Source: Erinaceus europaeus
Taxonomy: Eukaryota > Chordata > Mammalia > Eulipotyphla > Erinaceidae
Assembly: GCF_950295315.1 (NCBI RefSeq)
Contig: NC_080185.1
Coordinates: forward strand, 46,667,237-46,731,236
DNA: 64,000 bases
Reading direction: 5' to 3'
Position 1 is the stretch's first letter. Every line of letters starts with the position of its first letter. A program made the translations under genes and the position numbers. The notes under the pieces are model-generated. The model ran no database searches. It had not been told where the DNA came from and saw nothing but the letters and a program-made list of their open reading frames with translations. Shown here in pieces: positions 10,721 to 21,130 of this stretch.

Positions 10721-10929
10721 ATTTTAATTGCTACCAGAGATATGCTATGCTAGGAACTGAACTCTGGACCTAGCAGCATATTTCAATTCATTACTTTAGC
10801 CACTGTGCCATATTTTTCTTGTGCCACTGTTTTTGTCTGTTTCTTCTTTTTTTTTTTTTTTATCTTTCCCTTGCTGTACACTAGAAGCCCAGACCCCTGC
10901 CTTTAAAACCCCAATAAAAGCAGAACTCA

Positions 10930-11568
10930 TGCCCGAGTGGGGATGAAGCCTGCCCTGCTTTACAGAGTCTCTGCTAAAATGTCAGCTCCAATCAGCGGGA
11001 CCAGCCCTGGGTTCCGGAGCGCAGCCGATGCCACCTTGGCAAGAAGGCAGCTACCAGACAGACCTGCCTCCCATGCACAAACAAGGCCTCCCAGCATGCC
11101 ATGGGGACAGAAGAAACCCCGGAGAACACAAAGCCGCTCCAGCATGGCCCAGCAGCCCGCTCTGGAAAAGAAAGCTAAGAAACACGTACCTGGTTGCAGC
11201 AGCCAGTCGCAGCATAAACCGAAGCGTCTGGAAGACTGACCCCTGGGTGGTCTGCCTGGGACTCCACCTAGAAGACCAGGGTCTGCAACTCGTGGGTTCC
11301 CGAGGCGCAAAGCAACACAGGGCACCCACCCCATGTCTACTAGCTCTTCCTGTTCCGGTGAGAAACCAGGGACTGAAGTTAAAGCAGAAGAGGGGGGAGG
11401 TGTGGTAATCCGGGTTCCTGGATATTGGCCCCGCCCAGTGGGATTGGGCTTCCCCTCCAGGTCCCTGGGACCAGATGAGGCGGGCGCAGAGGAAGGCTGG
11501 TGGAGTAGCTCACTGGGCTAATAAACTGCTTTCCCAGATCAAAATCCAGGTTACTGATCACTTCCCAA
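10930..11568 (-). repeat. GC-rich module C, right arm
   Basis: Mirror of 5000-5640 with a handful of base changes (for example a shorter C-run near 11393-11401 and changes near 11310-11360). The GC/CCAAT pair is preserved at 11425-11440. Confidence 0.8.
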
Positions 11569-11805
11569 CTCGAGCAAGCAAGCTAGCTCGCTGTGGCCTT
11601 TTTTTTTTTTTTTAACTACCTGTGCTTCTCTTCTGAGTGGCCAAAGAGGAGGAAAATGAAGCTACGAAGCTACTTGTGTTGCACTGGACTAGTCTGCTGT
11701 GTAGTCTGCCCTACACATGCTTTATCATAAATGGGAGGCAGGGTGTAATTCATTTTGTCTACTGCTTAGTCTCTTTACAGTTTTGTTTTGTTTTTTTGTT
11801 TGTGT

Positions 11806-11900
11806 TGCCTCCAGGGTTATCGCTGTGGCTCTGTGCCGGCACTATGAATCCGTTGCTCCTGGAGGTCACTTTTTCCGTTTTAATACCCTTATTGTATGTA
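11806..11900 (-). mobile_element. SINE-A-long 3' module fragment
   Basis: Mirror of 4660-4790: gcctccagggttatcgc to gctcctggaggtcac, then the reversed linker. About as diverged as the rest of the inner arm. Confidence 0.6.
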
Positions 11901-11939
11901 ATCTTTTTTTTTAAGGGAGTGTTATTTTTCTTTCTTTTT

Positions 11940-12045
11940 TGTGTTAATTTTTAATATATTTTTATATTTTTATTATATTTTATATTTTTATTATATTTTT
12001 ATTTTATTATTTTTATATTTATATTAATATATATTTTATTTATTC
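11940..12045. repeat. AT-rich expansion in right arm only
   Basis: A run of tttttatatttttattat-like units about 50 bp longer than the left-arm equivalent (4600-4620). It is the largest indel between the arms and sits in the SINE-A tail. Confidence 0.85.
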
Positions 12046-12291
12046 CCTTGTTGTTTTACTGTTGTAGTTATTATTGTTGTCATTGTTGTTGGATAGGACA
12101 GAGAGAAATGGAGAGAGGAGGGGGAAGACAGAGAGGGGGAGAGAAAGACACCTGCAGACTTGCTTCACCAGTGGTGAAGTGACTCCCCTGCAGGTGGGGA
12201 GCCGGGTCTCGAACAAGGATCCTTTCGGCCGGTCCTTGTGCTTTGCGTGGCACCACCTGCACTTAACCCACTGCGCTACAGCCCGACTCCC
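12046..12291 (-). mobile_element. SINE-A copy
   Basis: Mirror of 4326-4600, with an identical 75-codon shadow frame on plus (12074-12301) confirming arm identity. Confidence 0.85.
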
Positions 12292-12294
12292 TTT

Positions 12295-12509
12295 GTGTTA
12301 ATTTTTATTATGTTTATGTATTGGATAGAGAAAGCCAGAAACCAAGACAGATGGGCGTTATAGAGAGGGAGAGAAACATATAGACACCTGCAGCCCTGCT
12401 TCACCCCTTGCAAAGCTTTCCCCCTGCAGGTAGGGACTGGAGGCTCGAACCGGGTCCCTGCACACTGTAATGTGTGTGCTTAACCAGGTGTGCCAGCACC
12501 CGTCCCCTT
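12295..12509 (-). mobile_element. SINE-B copy
   Basis: Mirror of 4108-4322; the translated shadow frame is unchanged. Confidence 0.8.
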
Positions 12510-12740
12510 TGTATGTATTCTTATTGTCATCATTGCTGTTGTTGTTATTGGATAGGACAGAGAAATGGAGAGAAGAAGGGAAGGCAGGGGAAAAGAAAGC
12601 ACCTCCAACCCTCTTCACTGCTTGTGAATCACCCCCCAAACCCACGCAGGTGGGGAGGCCAGTGCTTGAACTGGGATCCTTAGGCCGGTCCTTGCACTTT
12701 GAGCCATGTGTGTTTAACCTGTTGCATTACTGCCCGGCCC
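12510..12740 (-). mobile_element. SINE-A copy
   Basis: Mirror of 3877-4107, sharing its private T/G-rich body insertion. Confidence 0.75.
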
Positions 12741-13307
12741 CCTCTCTTTACAGTTTTGGAATTCACATGTCCTGAGAACACAGAACAGATTTTCTGGGCA
12801 GCCTAGAATATTAGTCCATTACCACATCTAAGTTGTGTGAATATTTGCTGTGATTTAGTTAAGTCTTTCTCCCCCTCCCCATCACCACCACCACCAGCAG
12901 CAGCACCACCGGTCACCACAAAGGCTTGGTGTCTGCATGAGTCCACTGCTCCCCTGTCTCTTCCAATTGGTGTTTGCATGTCCTCTCTATAAATGCCTAG
13001 GAGGGATCGTAGTGGATCAGAAAGTAATTCCATTTCTATTTGTTAAAGGACTTTAACAGTTTCCAAAGGGGCCGCACTAGTTTGCTTTGCCACAACAGTA
13101 TAGCAGTGTCCCTTTTTCTCCACAACCTGGCCAACACCTGTCATTTCCTGTTTTGCTGGTGTAGGCCATTCTCAGGTGTATGAGATGGACTCTCAGCGTA
13201 ATTTTAAATTGTTTTTTGAAACACTGTAGTACTAGTGAAGTGTGGAGATTTCCTCATATATCTGTGTGACATGTCATCCATCTCTCCTTTCCAACTGTAT
13301 GCAGTTG
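12741..13307 (-). mobile_element. L1 fragment
   Basis: Mirror of 3310-3876. Antisense L1 ORF2 on plus, recognisable by catttcctgttttgctgg and gagatggactctcag. Confidence 0.6.
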
Positions 13308-13316
13308 TTAGGTCTA

Positions 13317-13492
13317 ATTGTAAAACATTTTATTTATAAGAAAGAGAGAGAGGGAGAGAGAGAGAGAGAATGAAAGAGATAGCGAGAGATTGACTCCTAC
13401 CAAACTATGTCTCCGCTCTTGCTTATGAGCCTGGAACAGTGAAGTGTCAGGCATAAGACTTTTGAATAACCATTGTGCTGTCTGACCCTCCA
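13317..13492 (-). mobile_element. Diverged SINE-C-like element
   Basis: Mirror of 3125-3300, with a (GA)n run at 13343-13370. Confidence 0.5.
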
Positions 13493-14222
13493 GTTAGTCC
13501 CGCTCAAGTGTAAGAATGTGAGAACCCTTGTTTTTGCTGCAGTGAACTGGCAATATGCTGTGCCACGACCACATATGTGTGTTCATTTCTCAGCTTTCCT
13601 TCCCAGAGCAGAAGGCTGGACATGCTGGAGCAGCTCTGTGGCCTGAAGAGGCCCCCTCCCCCTTCCTTGCCAGCATGTGGGCAAGACTTGTTTTTCTTCA
13701 GCTGCGGGTGTCATATTGGGAGGGCTCTCAAAGAGCCAAGAGGTCCAGCTGATCGGGAGCTGTGGTTTTTGGGGGACAGCAAACTGGACGTACAGAAGTC
13801 TGTCCAGGATACCTGAGACCTCAAAGACTCTATCAGCAGTGCCCAGCAGCCGGCTGTGGGAAAGGAAAGCTAAGAATGGAAAATGCATGTAGCTGGTCGC
13901 GGCAAACAGCGCGGCAAAATCCAAGGCTTCTCCAAGTCTCACCCTTGGGCATCGTGACCGGACCGCCACCTCAGAGGAGCCTAAACTGCCTGTGTGCCAT
14001 TTCTGCAGCCCCTCCTCTCATGTCTGCCATCTCTGTTCCAGAGAGGAGTTGGAGATGGAAGTTACAGTTGAAGGGGAGGGGTGGCCAATCAGGTTTCTGG
14101 ATTTGGTCCCGCCCAGCGGTTGTAGCTTCCCCTGTGGGACCCAGGATTCAGATGGATAGAGAGGGGCGGATGGGACAGTCTCAAGGAGGTGTCTGGATGA
14201 GTTCTCTTGGTTAATGTGCTAC
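13457..14222 (-). repeat. GC-rich module B, right arm
   Basis: Mirror of 2395-3160 with no difference seen. Read on plus it shows tctcagctttccttcccaga (13588) and, about 240 bp later, the inverted partner gggaaaggaaagctaag (13857-13873). Confidence 0.8.
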
Positions 14223-14348
14223 TTTGCCAGGTGCAGGACCCAGGTTACAGCTCAGCTCCCACCACATGGAAGCAAATTTTGCGCTGTGCTCTTTTTCACT
14301 CCCTCTGCATCTATCTTCTGATTGGTAGAAGCAGGACAAAAAAATAGG

Positions 14349-14551
14349 AGGCTGGCGATAGTGAAGCAGGTTAAGCACACGGGATGGTTAAGCGCACATG
14401 GAGCAAAGTTCAAGGACCAGAGTTAGGATCCGAGCTCCCCACCTGCAGGGGAGTCTCTTCACAGGAGGTGAAACAGGTCTGTAGGTATCTATCTTTCTTG
14501 CCCCATCTCTGTCTTCCCCTCTGCTAACCATTTCTCTCTGTCCTATCTAGC
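14349..14551 (+). mobile_element. SINE-A copy, tail-truncated
   Basis: Mirror of 2066-2268; the head begins near ggaggctggcgatagtg. Joined to the SINE-B head without a tail. Confidence 0.75.
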
Positions 14552-14660
14552 ACTGCCTCAACACAGGCAAAACGTTCCCCATGCATGTGGGGGCTGGGTG
14601 CTTAAACCCAGATCTTGTGCAGTGTAGCATGTGCTCTCAGCCTGGTGTGCTACAGCGTGG
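14552..14660 (-). mobile_element. SINE-B head, truncated
   Basis: Mirror of 1957-2065. The unit-D copy at 17211-17412 keeps the body missing here. Confidence 0.6.
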
Positions 14661-14661
14661 A

Positions 14662-15180
14662 CACTCTCCTGTACATTATTTATCATGACAATTAGGGGCA
14701 CAACTAGTACCTGTTACCTTCTACTTGGTCTCTTTAGTTCTTTTGAAATTCACATTTCTTTGGAACATATACTCAACTTTCTGTGCCTTCCGACTATTAC
14801 TGCATCATAACATATATGTTGTGTGAGTATTTTCTCTGACTTGTGAGAGTGTCTCACCGTCATCACCACAACCACAGCCAACACTAAGACTTGGTGTCTG
14901 TGTGACTCCAGCACTCCCATTTCTCCTCTAGTTGGTGTTTGTGTGTCCTTTGTGTAAATGCCTAGGAGGGACATTGGGAGACCATCAGTAATTGAATTAT
15001 TTCTGCTTAAAGACTCAGTAATTTTCAAAGGGGCTACAGCAGTTTGCATTCCCATAAATAGTGTAAGTGATTTTTTTTTCTTTTTTTGCTGAACCTCAGC
15101 TACACCTGTCATCTCCAGTTTTGTTGATTTAGAGGATTGTCACATGTATGAGATGGACTCTCAGTGTCATTTCCATGTCC
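14662..15180 (-). mobile_element. L1 fragment
   Basis: Mirror of 1437-1955. Also about 95% similar by eye to 17413-17990 outside the palindrome, showing an older direct duplication. Confidence 0.6.
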
Positions 15181-15210
15181 AATTCTTTATTTTCAAACTT
15201 ACTTATTTTA

Positions 15211-15476
15211 AAATATTTATTACCTTTTGTTGCCCTTGTTATTTTATTGTTGTAGCTATTGATGTCATCTGTTGTTGGATAGGACAGATAGCAATGGAGA
15301 GAGGAGGGGAGACAGAGAGCAGGAGAGAAAGATAGACATCTGCAGAGTTGCCTCACTGCTTGTTCAGGGACTCCACTGCCGATGGGGAGCTGGGGCTCGA
15401 ACCGGGATCCTTATGCTGGTCTTTGCATTTTGTGCCGGCCTGTGCTTAACTAGCTGTGCTACTGCCCCTCTCCCTC
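15211..15476 (-). mobile_element. SINE-A copy
   Basis: Mirror of 1141-1406. Reads ttgcccttgttattttattg to gctgtgctactgcccctctc. Confidence 0.85.
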
Positions 15477-15601
15477 TATGTCCGTTTCTAATATTCTCGA
15501 AGGGGAAAAGTTCTTCATATGTCTGTGCACCATATCTGTCTCTTCTTTAGTGATATATCTATTCATTATATTGACCTACTACTGAAAACATATTTTAATA
15601 A

Positions 15602-15757
15602 GAGATGTGTAGAGAAAGATACAGAGAGAGAGAGAGAGAGAGAGGGAGAGGGTTAACTATGAGACCACTCCTCACTCTGTTTTATGGGTTTGGAATTTTA
15701 GCCTTAGGCAGGCAAGTCTTTTCCATTAACCATTGTGCAAGTCTGACCTGCCCACTA
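15602..15757 (-). mobile_element. Diverged SINE-C-like element
   Basis: Mirror of 860-1015 with a (GA)n run at 15622-15650. Carries the single-base and 1-bp indel differences that shift the arm register. Confidence 0.5.
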
Positions 15758-16615
15758 AGAACTCCAGTTGGCCCCGCCCAAGTCAAGTGACAGAATGAGA
15801 AGGCTTTCTCCTCCTCCTTCCCCCCACCCCCACCCCTCCTCCCGCCGCAATCAACTACTCCCATGCATTGTGCGGCCATGTATTATATTAGTGTTGAGTT
15901 CTCAGCTTTCCTTTTTCCAGAGCGGCAGGCTGGACATGCTGGAGCACCAGAGTGGGCTCAAGGGCCGCTTGCATCGTCTCCACTGTTGGGGGCAGCCTTT
16001 CTCTTTCTTGTATCTAAGGCAGCTGGTAGCCGCATTCTTGCCGCAGGGGTATCTGGAGGGCTCTCAAACTGTTAAAAGGTCGGGCTGAACGGGAGCTGCT
16101 GTTTGGGGGTTGATTGTGCAAACCAGGGGTGACAAACACCTGTCCAGGATACCTGAGACAAAGGCTGCTCTCAGAGGGTTAAGGATAGCAGGGTCCACTG
16201 AGCTCCCAGAGGCTCCTCCAGCAGCGCCCAGCAGCCCACTCTGGGAAAGGAAAGCTAAGAATGGAAAATGCGTGTAACCTGGTCGCGGCACGCAGCGCGG
16301 CAAAGACCCCGGCTTCTCCCTTGGGCAACCTGACTGCACCTCCACCTCAGAGGACCCTGAACTGCCAAGGGTGCCCTTCCTGCCGTCCCTCCCTCCCCCT
16401 CATCTCTGCCATCTCTGTTCCTGAGGAGCAGTGGGCTGCAGTGAAAGCTGAAGGGGGATGAGTAGTTAATCAGGTTTCTAGATTTGATCATGCCTAGGGC
16501 GTTGTAGCTTCTCCTGTAGGGTCCAGGATCCAGGTGGATCAGGGAGAGGTGGGCTGGCACATTCCCAAGATGGTGTATGGAATAGTTCTCTTGGTTAATG
16601 TGCTACTTTGCCAGG
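15735..16615 (-). repeat. GC-rich module A, right arm
   Basis: Mirror of 1-880. The module continues smoothly to ggaaggacccaggttactg outside the arm as seen in this window. Confidence 0.75.
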
Positions 16616-16721
16616 GGAAGGACCCAGGTTACTGCTCGGTTCTCACCACATGGGGGCACCCTTGTGTTCTTTCTTTCACTCTCTCTGCTGCTATCTTCTG
16701 ACTGGTACAAGCCAGAAAAAA

Positions 16722-16773
16722 AAAGAGAGAATGAGAGAGAGAGAGAGAGACAGACAGAGAGAGAGAGAGAGAC
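16722..16773. repeat. (GA)n simple repeat
   Basis: GA-rich run with interruptions (gagagaatgagagagagaga and onward), part of a SINE-C-like tail in unit D. Confidence 0.9.
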
Positions 16774-16806
16774 TCCTTGTGCTACCTTAAGACTTTCTAC
16801 TCAGTG

Positions 16807-17160
16807 GTGGTCGGGCGGTAGCGCAGCAGGTTAATCGCAGGAATCGCAAAGGCCACCGTAAGGATCCCGGTTCAAGGCCCCGGCTCCCCACCTGCAGGGG
16901 AGTTGCTTCACAGGCAGTGAAGCAGGTCTGTAGGTGTCTGTCTTTCTCTCCCCCTCTCTGTCTTCCCCTCTTCTCTCAGTTTCTCTCTGTCCTATCCAAA
17001 AACAACATCAGTAGCAAGGATAATAACCACAACAATGATAAAAACAACCAGGGTAACAAAAGGGAATAATGGCCTCCGGGAGCAGTGCATTCGCGGTGCA
17101 GGCATCCAGCACCAACAATAACCCTGGAGGCAAAATAATAATAATAATAAAATAAAAAAT
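16807..17160 (+). mobile_element. SINE-A-long copy with target duplication
   Basis: Complete long form: head ggcggtagcgcagcaggtta, B box ggttcaaggcc, body, then the 3' module tggcctccgggagcag ... ccctggaggcaaa and an (aat)n tail. Flanks aagactttctactcagtg (16789) and agattttctactgagtg (17162) form an imperfect target duplication; the related unit at 19510 lacks the insert. Confidence 0.9.
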
Positions 17161-17210
17161 AAAGATTTTCTACTGAGTGTATACACTCTATTCCATAAAG
17201 TATATTTCTT

Positions 17211-17412
17211 AATTTATTTATTCATTGAGTAGAGAGAGAGAAATCTGGAAGGAAGGGGAGAGGTAGAAAGGAGAGAGACAGAGAGAGATACATGGAGCAC
17301 TGCCTCACCACAGGCAAAACGTTCCCCATGCAGGTGGGGGCTGGGTGCTTAAACCCAGATCTTGTGCAGTGTAGCATGTGCTCTCAGCCTGGTGTGCTAC
17401 AACGTGGACGCT
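17211..17412 (-). mobile_element. SINE-B copy
   Basis: Reversed body with GA-rich stretch, core ttccccatgcaggtggggg, head ending ctggtgtgctacaacg. Intact version of 14552-14660. Confidence 0.75.
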
Positions 17413-17990
17413 CTCCTGTACATTATTTATCATGACCACTAGGGGCACAACTAGTACCTGTTACCTTCTACTTGGTCTCTTTAGTTCTTTTGAAATTCAC
17501 ATTTCTTTGGAACATGAACCCAACTTTCTGTGCCCACTGACTATTACTGCATCATAACATATATGTTGTGTGAGTATTTTCTCTGATTTGTGACAGTGTC
17601 TCACCCCCATCACCACAACCACAGCCAACACTAAGACTTGGTGAATGTGTGACACCAGCACTCCCATTTCTCCTCTAGTTGGTGTTTGTGTGTCCTTTGT
17701 GTAAATGCCTAGGAGGGACATGGGTAGATCATCAGTAATTGAATTTTTTTTTTGCTTAAAGACTCTTGATAGTTTCCAAAGGGGCTACAGCAGTTTGAAT
17801 TCCAATGAAATGTGTGAAAGATTCCTTTAATTTTTTTTTTTTTTGCCTCAACTTTTGCTACGACTGTCATCTCTCATTTTGTTGATGTAAATGATTATCA
17901 CGTGTGACATGGACTCAGTGTAATTTCAAAGTGCATTTCTTTAATATTCAGTAAGTGGAGCAGTTCTTCAGTTGTGTGTGCACCATCTCT
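17413..17990 (-). mobile_element. L1 fragment, antisense
   Basis: Paralogous to 14662-15180 at an offset of about 2.75 kb; extends to ttcttcagttgtgtgtgcacc. Confidence 0.6.
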
Positions 17991-18006
17991 CTCTCTCTCT
18001 CTATCT

Positions 18007-18350
18007 TTTTTTTTTTTTCCTCCAGGGTTAATGCTCGGGCTTCGTGCTTACACCACGAATCCACAGCTCCTGGAGACCATTTTTTTCACTTTGGTTGCCC
18101 TTGTTGTTTTTATCATTGTTGGGGTTATTATTATTATTGCTGTTGTTGCTGTCGTTGGATAGGACAGAGAGAAATGGAGAGAGGAAGGAAGATACGGGGA
18201 GAGAAAGATAGACACCTTCAGACCTGCTTCACTGCCTGTGAAGCGACTCCCCTGCAGGTGGGGAGCCAGGGACTTGAACCGGGATCCCTATGCCAGTCCT
18301 TGACTTTCATGCCACCTGTGCTTAACCCGATGAGCTACTGCCTGATTCCC
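18007..18350 (-). mobile_element. SINE-A-long copy
   Basis: Reversed 3' module tcctccagggttaatgctcg to gctcctggagacca, then body and head ending actgcctgattccc. Inserted in the L1 fragment: L1 text resumes after it (atatctctctttttagaaat). Confidence 0.85.
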
Positions 18351-18379
18351 ATATCTCTCTTTTTAGAAATACGTCTATT

Positions 18380-18545
18380 CAGTTCTTTGGCCCACTTTTG
18401 ATACCATACTTCTGTAATGAGAGATATGTAGAGACAGAGGCACAGGACACAGAGTATGTACTCACTATTGTTTTATGAGCCTGGAATGTGAAAGTCTTAG
18501 GCAGGCAAGGCTTTTGCATAACCTGTGAGCAGCAGACCTGCCCCC
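18380..18545 (-). mobile_element. Diverged SINE-C-like element
   Basis: Third copy of the element next to each module, with head region tttgcataacctgtgagcagc on plus. Lacks a long simple-repeat tail. Confidence 0.45.
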
Positions 18546-19440
18546 TGAGAACTCCACTTAGCCCCACCCAAGTCAAGTGAAAGAAGCTGAGAAGTTCTCT
18601 CCTTCTCCCCATGAACTGCTACTAGCTAAGTAACCACATATGTATGTGGAGTTCTCAGCTTTTCTTTTTCCAGAGCGGAAGGCTGGACATGCTGGAGTGC
18701 CTCAGTGGTCTGAAGGGAGCCCCCATCCCCTCTACTGTGTGGGCAGCCTTTGTTTTCCTTGCATCCGAGGCAGCCAGTAGCAGCCTTCCTGCTGTAGGAG
18801 GGAGGATCTGGAGAGGTCTCAAACTGCTCAAAGCTCTGGCTGATCAGAGGCTGCTGTTTGGGGTTTGTGGGGAGTGGAGACTGCAAACCAGGGTGACTAA
18901 CATCTGTCCAGGATACCCGAGACAGAGGCTGCCCTCAGAGGCAGAGGCGTTGGCATAGCGGGGTCTATTGAGCTCACAGAGGCTCCTCCAGCAGCGCCCA
19001 AGAGCCCACTTTGGGAAAGGAAAGCTAAGAATGGAAAATGCATGTAGCTGGTCCCGGCAGCCAGCGCGGCAAGAGAACAGAGCTGCTCCAAGCCTTACCC
19101 TTGGGTCTCTTGACTGGACTTCCACCTCAGAGGACCTTAAAATGCCATGTGTGTCATTCCTGCATTGCCTGCCCCCCCCCCCCCATCTCTGCCATTTATG
19201 TTTCTAATAGGAGCTGGGGACAGAAGTTAAACTGAAGTGGGACAGGTGGTTAATCAGGTTGCTGGGTTAGGTCACACCCAGTGGGTTGTGGCTTGCTCCA
19301 GTGTAGGGCATAGGGCCTCAAGGGGGCGGGGAGAGGAGGGCTGATGCAAGAGCTCACTGGAGGAATAGGCTGCTTTGCTGGGTGCAGGCCCCAGGCTAGA
19401 GATCAGCTCACACCTCACAGCAGCAAGCATGGATGCTGTG
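18546..19440 (-). repeat. GC-rich module D
   Basis: Same orientation as the right arm, with no partner in the window. Has both foldback segments (18655-18705 and 18975-19035) and a C-run at 19171-19183. Short minus and plus frames are shared only piecemeal with A and B. Confidence 0.75.
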
Positions 19441-19544
19441 CTCTCCTTCAGTCTCTCTGCCTCTGTCTCTGACTGGCAGCAGGGGAGAAAACTGAAATTC
19501 CTCGTGCTGCTTTAGGACTAGTCTACTGGGTGTGTACACTCCTT

Positions 19545-19760
19545 CCCGTTAATTATTAATTAATACAGGTGAGACAGAAATCTAGAAGGAATGTGGAGGT
19601 AGAGGGGACAGACAGAGAGATACCTGCAGCCCAGCCTAAGCACCCATGAAGCTTTCCCCCAGCAGGTGGGAACCAAGGGCTTGAACACCATATCCAGTCC
19701 TTGTTTCACTTTCTGCTCCCCCTCCCCCAAGTCCTTTGTATTGGTGAAACAATGCCCAGT
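19545..19760 (-). mobile_element. SINE-B copy, diverged
   Basis: Reversed body, core cccccagcaggtgggaacc, B box remnant cttgaacacc; the head is replaced by C-rich text near 19715-19735. Confidence 0.6.
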
Positions 19761-19784
19761 CCCTGAAAGATCATCTTATTTTTG

Positions 19785-20095
19785 TGCTTCTTTAGTTCTG
19801 GGCTCTCAGTCCTGTTGCATTGGTCTGTAGGTCTGGTTTTGTTCCCGTACCACATTCTTCAAGGACTATTGCTTTGTAGTGTAAACTGAAGTTGGGACTT
19901 GTAATGTCTCCATTTTTTTTTCCTTGTTCCTCAAGAGTGCTTTTACTATTTGGGAGTGGTTTTTTTTTTTTTTTTTTATTTCCACATGGATTTTCCAATA
20001 ACTTATTCAATTTCCTGGAACTGTGTCATTGGGGTTTTAATAGAGCTTGCCTGACTCTATAGATTGCTCTCGACAAAACTGTTACTTTATTTTAT
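19785..20095 (-). mobile_element. L1 fragment, antisense
   Basis: Contains ttagttctgggctctcag and ctttgtagtgtaaactgaag, the antisense of a well-known L1 ORF2 region. Homologous to 6580-6670. Confidence 0.6.
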
Positions 20096-20123
20096 TTTTA
20101 GTATTTTAATTAATTTTTTGTTT

Positions 20124-20502
20124 GGCTCCAGAGTTATTGCTCTGCCTCATTGCCTGCGCTATGAATTCACTGCTCCTGGAGGTTATCTTTTCCCTCGTGA
20201 AGCCCTTTTTATCATTGTTATTATTATTGTTTTTGTTGTTGCTGTCATTCTTGAATAGGACAGAGAGAGGAAGGGAAGACAGAGTGGGGGAGAAAAAGAT
20301 AGACACTTCAACAAGGGCCACAAAAGGGAAAATAAAGAAATAAAATTTAAAAGAAAAGAAAGGTAGACACCTGCAGACCTGCTTCACCGCTTGTGAAGCA
20401 CCCCCCTGCAGGAAGGGAGGTGGGGGCTCGAACCAGTGTCCTTATGCTGGTCTTTGCGCTTTGTGCCATGTGCCCTTAACCTGCTGTGCTACTGCCTACT
20501 CC
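20124..20502 (-). mobile_element. SINE-A-long copy with internal insertion
   Basis: Long form in reverse. Between the body halves lies a 60-70 bp extra stretch (20305-20365: aacaagggccacaaaaggg, then A-rich) that looks like a SINE-A tail in the opposite direction, so a tail fragment was inserted or fold-back copied. Confidence 0.75.
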
Positions 20503-20514
20503 TTTTTCTTTATC

Positions 20515-21130
20515 GGGGGGATTAATTGTTGACAGTAAACACAGTTATTAACTCATGTGAAAATTTCTCAGATTTCTGTGAAACACTCTTACAGTCTTCC
20601 TCTACCATCATGTACCAGGACCTGAATGCCCCCAAACCCCCACAGTCCTTTTCTTTGGTGCAATACACCAAACCCAGTCCAAGTTCCACTTTGTGTTTCC
20701 CCTTTGTGTTCTTACTTCTCAACTTCTGTCCATGGGTGAGACCGTCCCAAAGTCATCCATCTCTTTCTGCCTTCTCTCACTTAACATGATTTCTTTAAGT
20801 TCCATCCAAGATGAGGTGAAGAAGGTGAATTCATCATTCTTAAGAGCTGAGTAGTATTCCATTGTCTATACCACTTTCACCACCAACATTCTGTGCTCTA
20901 ACCCCACTGCAATGTTAACCTAATAGTTTTCCAAGATCATAGATATGGGTTGACTATATATATATATACACACATTTTTGTTCTTTTTTCAATTTCATAT
21001 GTTTCAATTTTCTATATTCTACATAAGAATGAAATCTGTCTGTCATTGTCCTTCACTTTATTATTTCACTAAGCGTAATCAACAACAGTACCATAAATTT
21101 TTTTGAAAGGACACAATATAGTCTTTTTCT
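20515..21130 (-). mobile_element. L1 fragment, antisense
   Basis: The segment acttaacatgatttctttaa ... gagtagtattccattgtcta is the antisense of the ORF2 3' end of mammalian L1. (AT)n at 20957-20969. Interrupted by the SINE at 21131-21480. Confidence 0.7.

Larger units (their letters stand above)
5833..10741. repeat. Palindrome spacer
   Basis: 4.9-kb unmatched loop between the arms. It contains two further modules in left-arm orientation (6250-6540, 9060-9900), L1 pieces and SINEs. The module orientation therefore switches between about 9900 and 10742, and the inverted duplication took only the A-B-C part of an older direct array. Confidence 0.85.
10742..16615 (-). repeat. Right arm of large palindrome
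   Basis: Inverted copy of 1-5832. Arm length is 5874 bp against 5832, most of the difference being an AT-rich block near 11945-12045. Identical translations in both arms include 2403-2855/13762-14214, 3972-4259/12358-12645 and 56-361/16255-16560. Confidence 0.97.

Noticed and set aside
12885..12915. Histidine/GGT-type repeat as coding triplet expansion
   Set aside because: A short cacc/ggt run inside a dead L1 fragment; no surrounding gene.
15622..15650. (GA)n as GAGA-factor regulatory site
   Set aside because: It is the simple-repeat tail of a SINE-C-like element and nothing else supports regulation.
1..16615. Palindrome as a plain assembly artefact
   Set aside because: Not excluded, but the arms differ by graded substitutions, an AT expansion and several small indels, which a simple duplicated contig would not show. 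Kept as a finding with long-read check.
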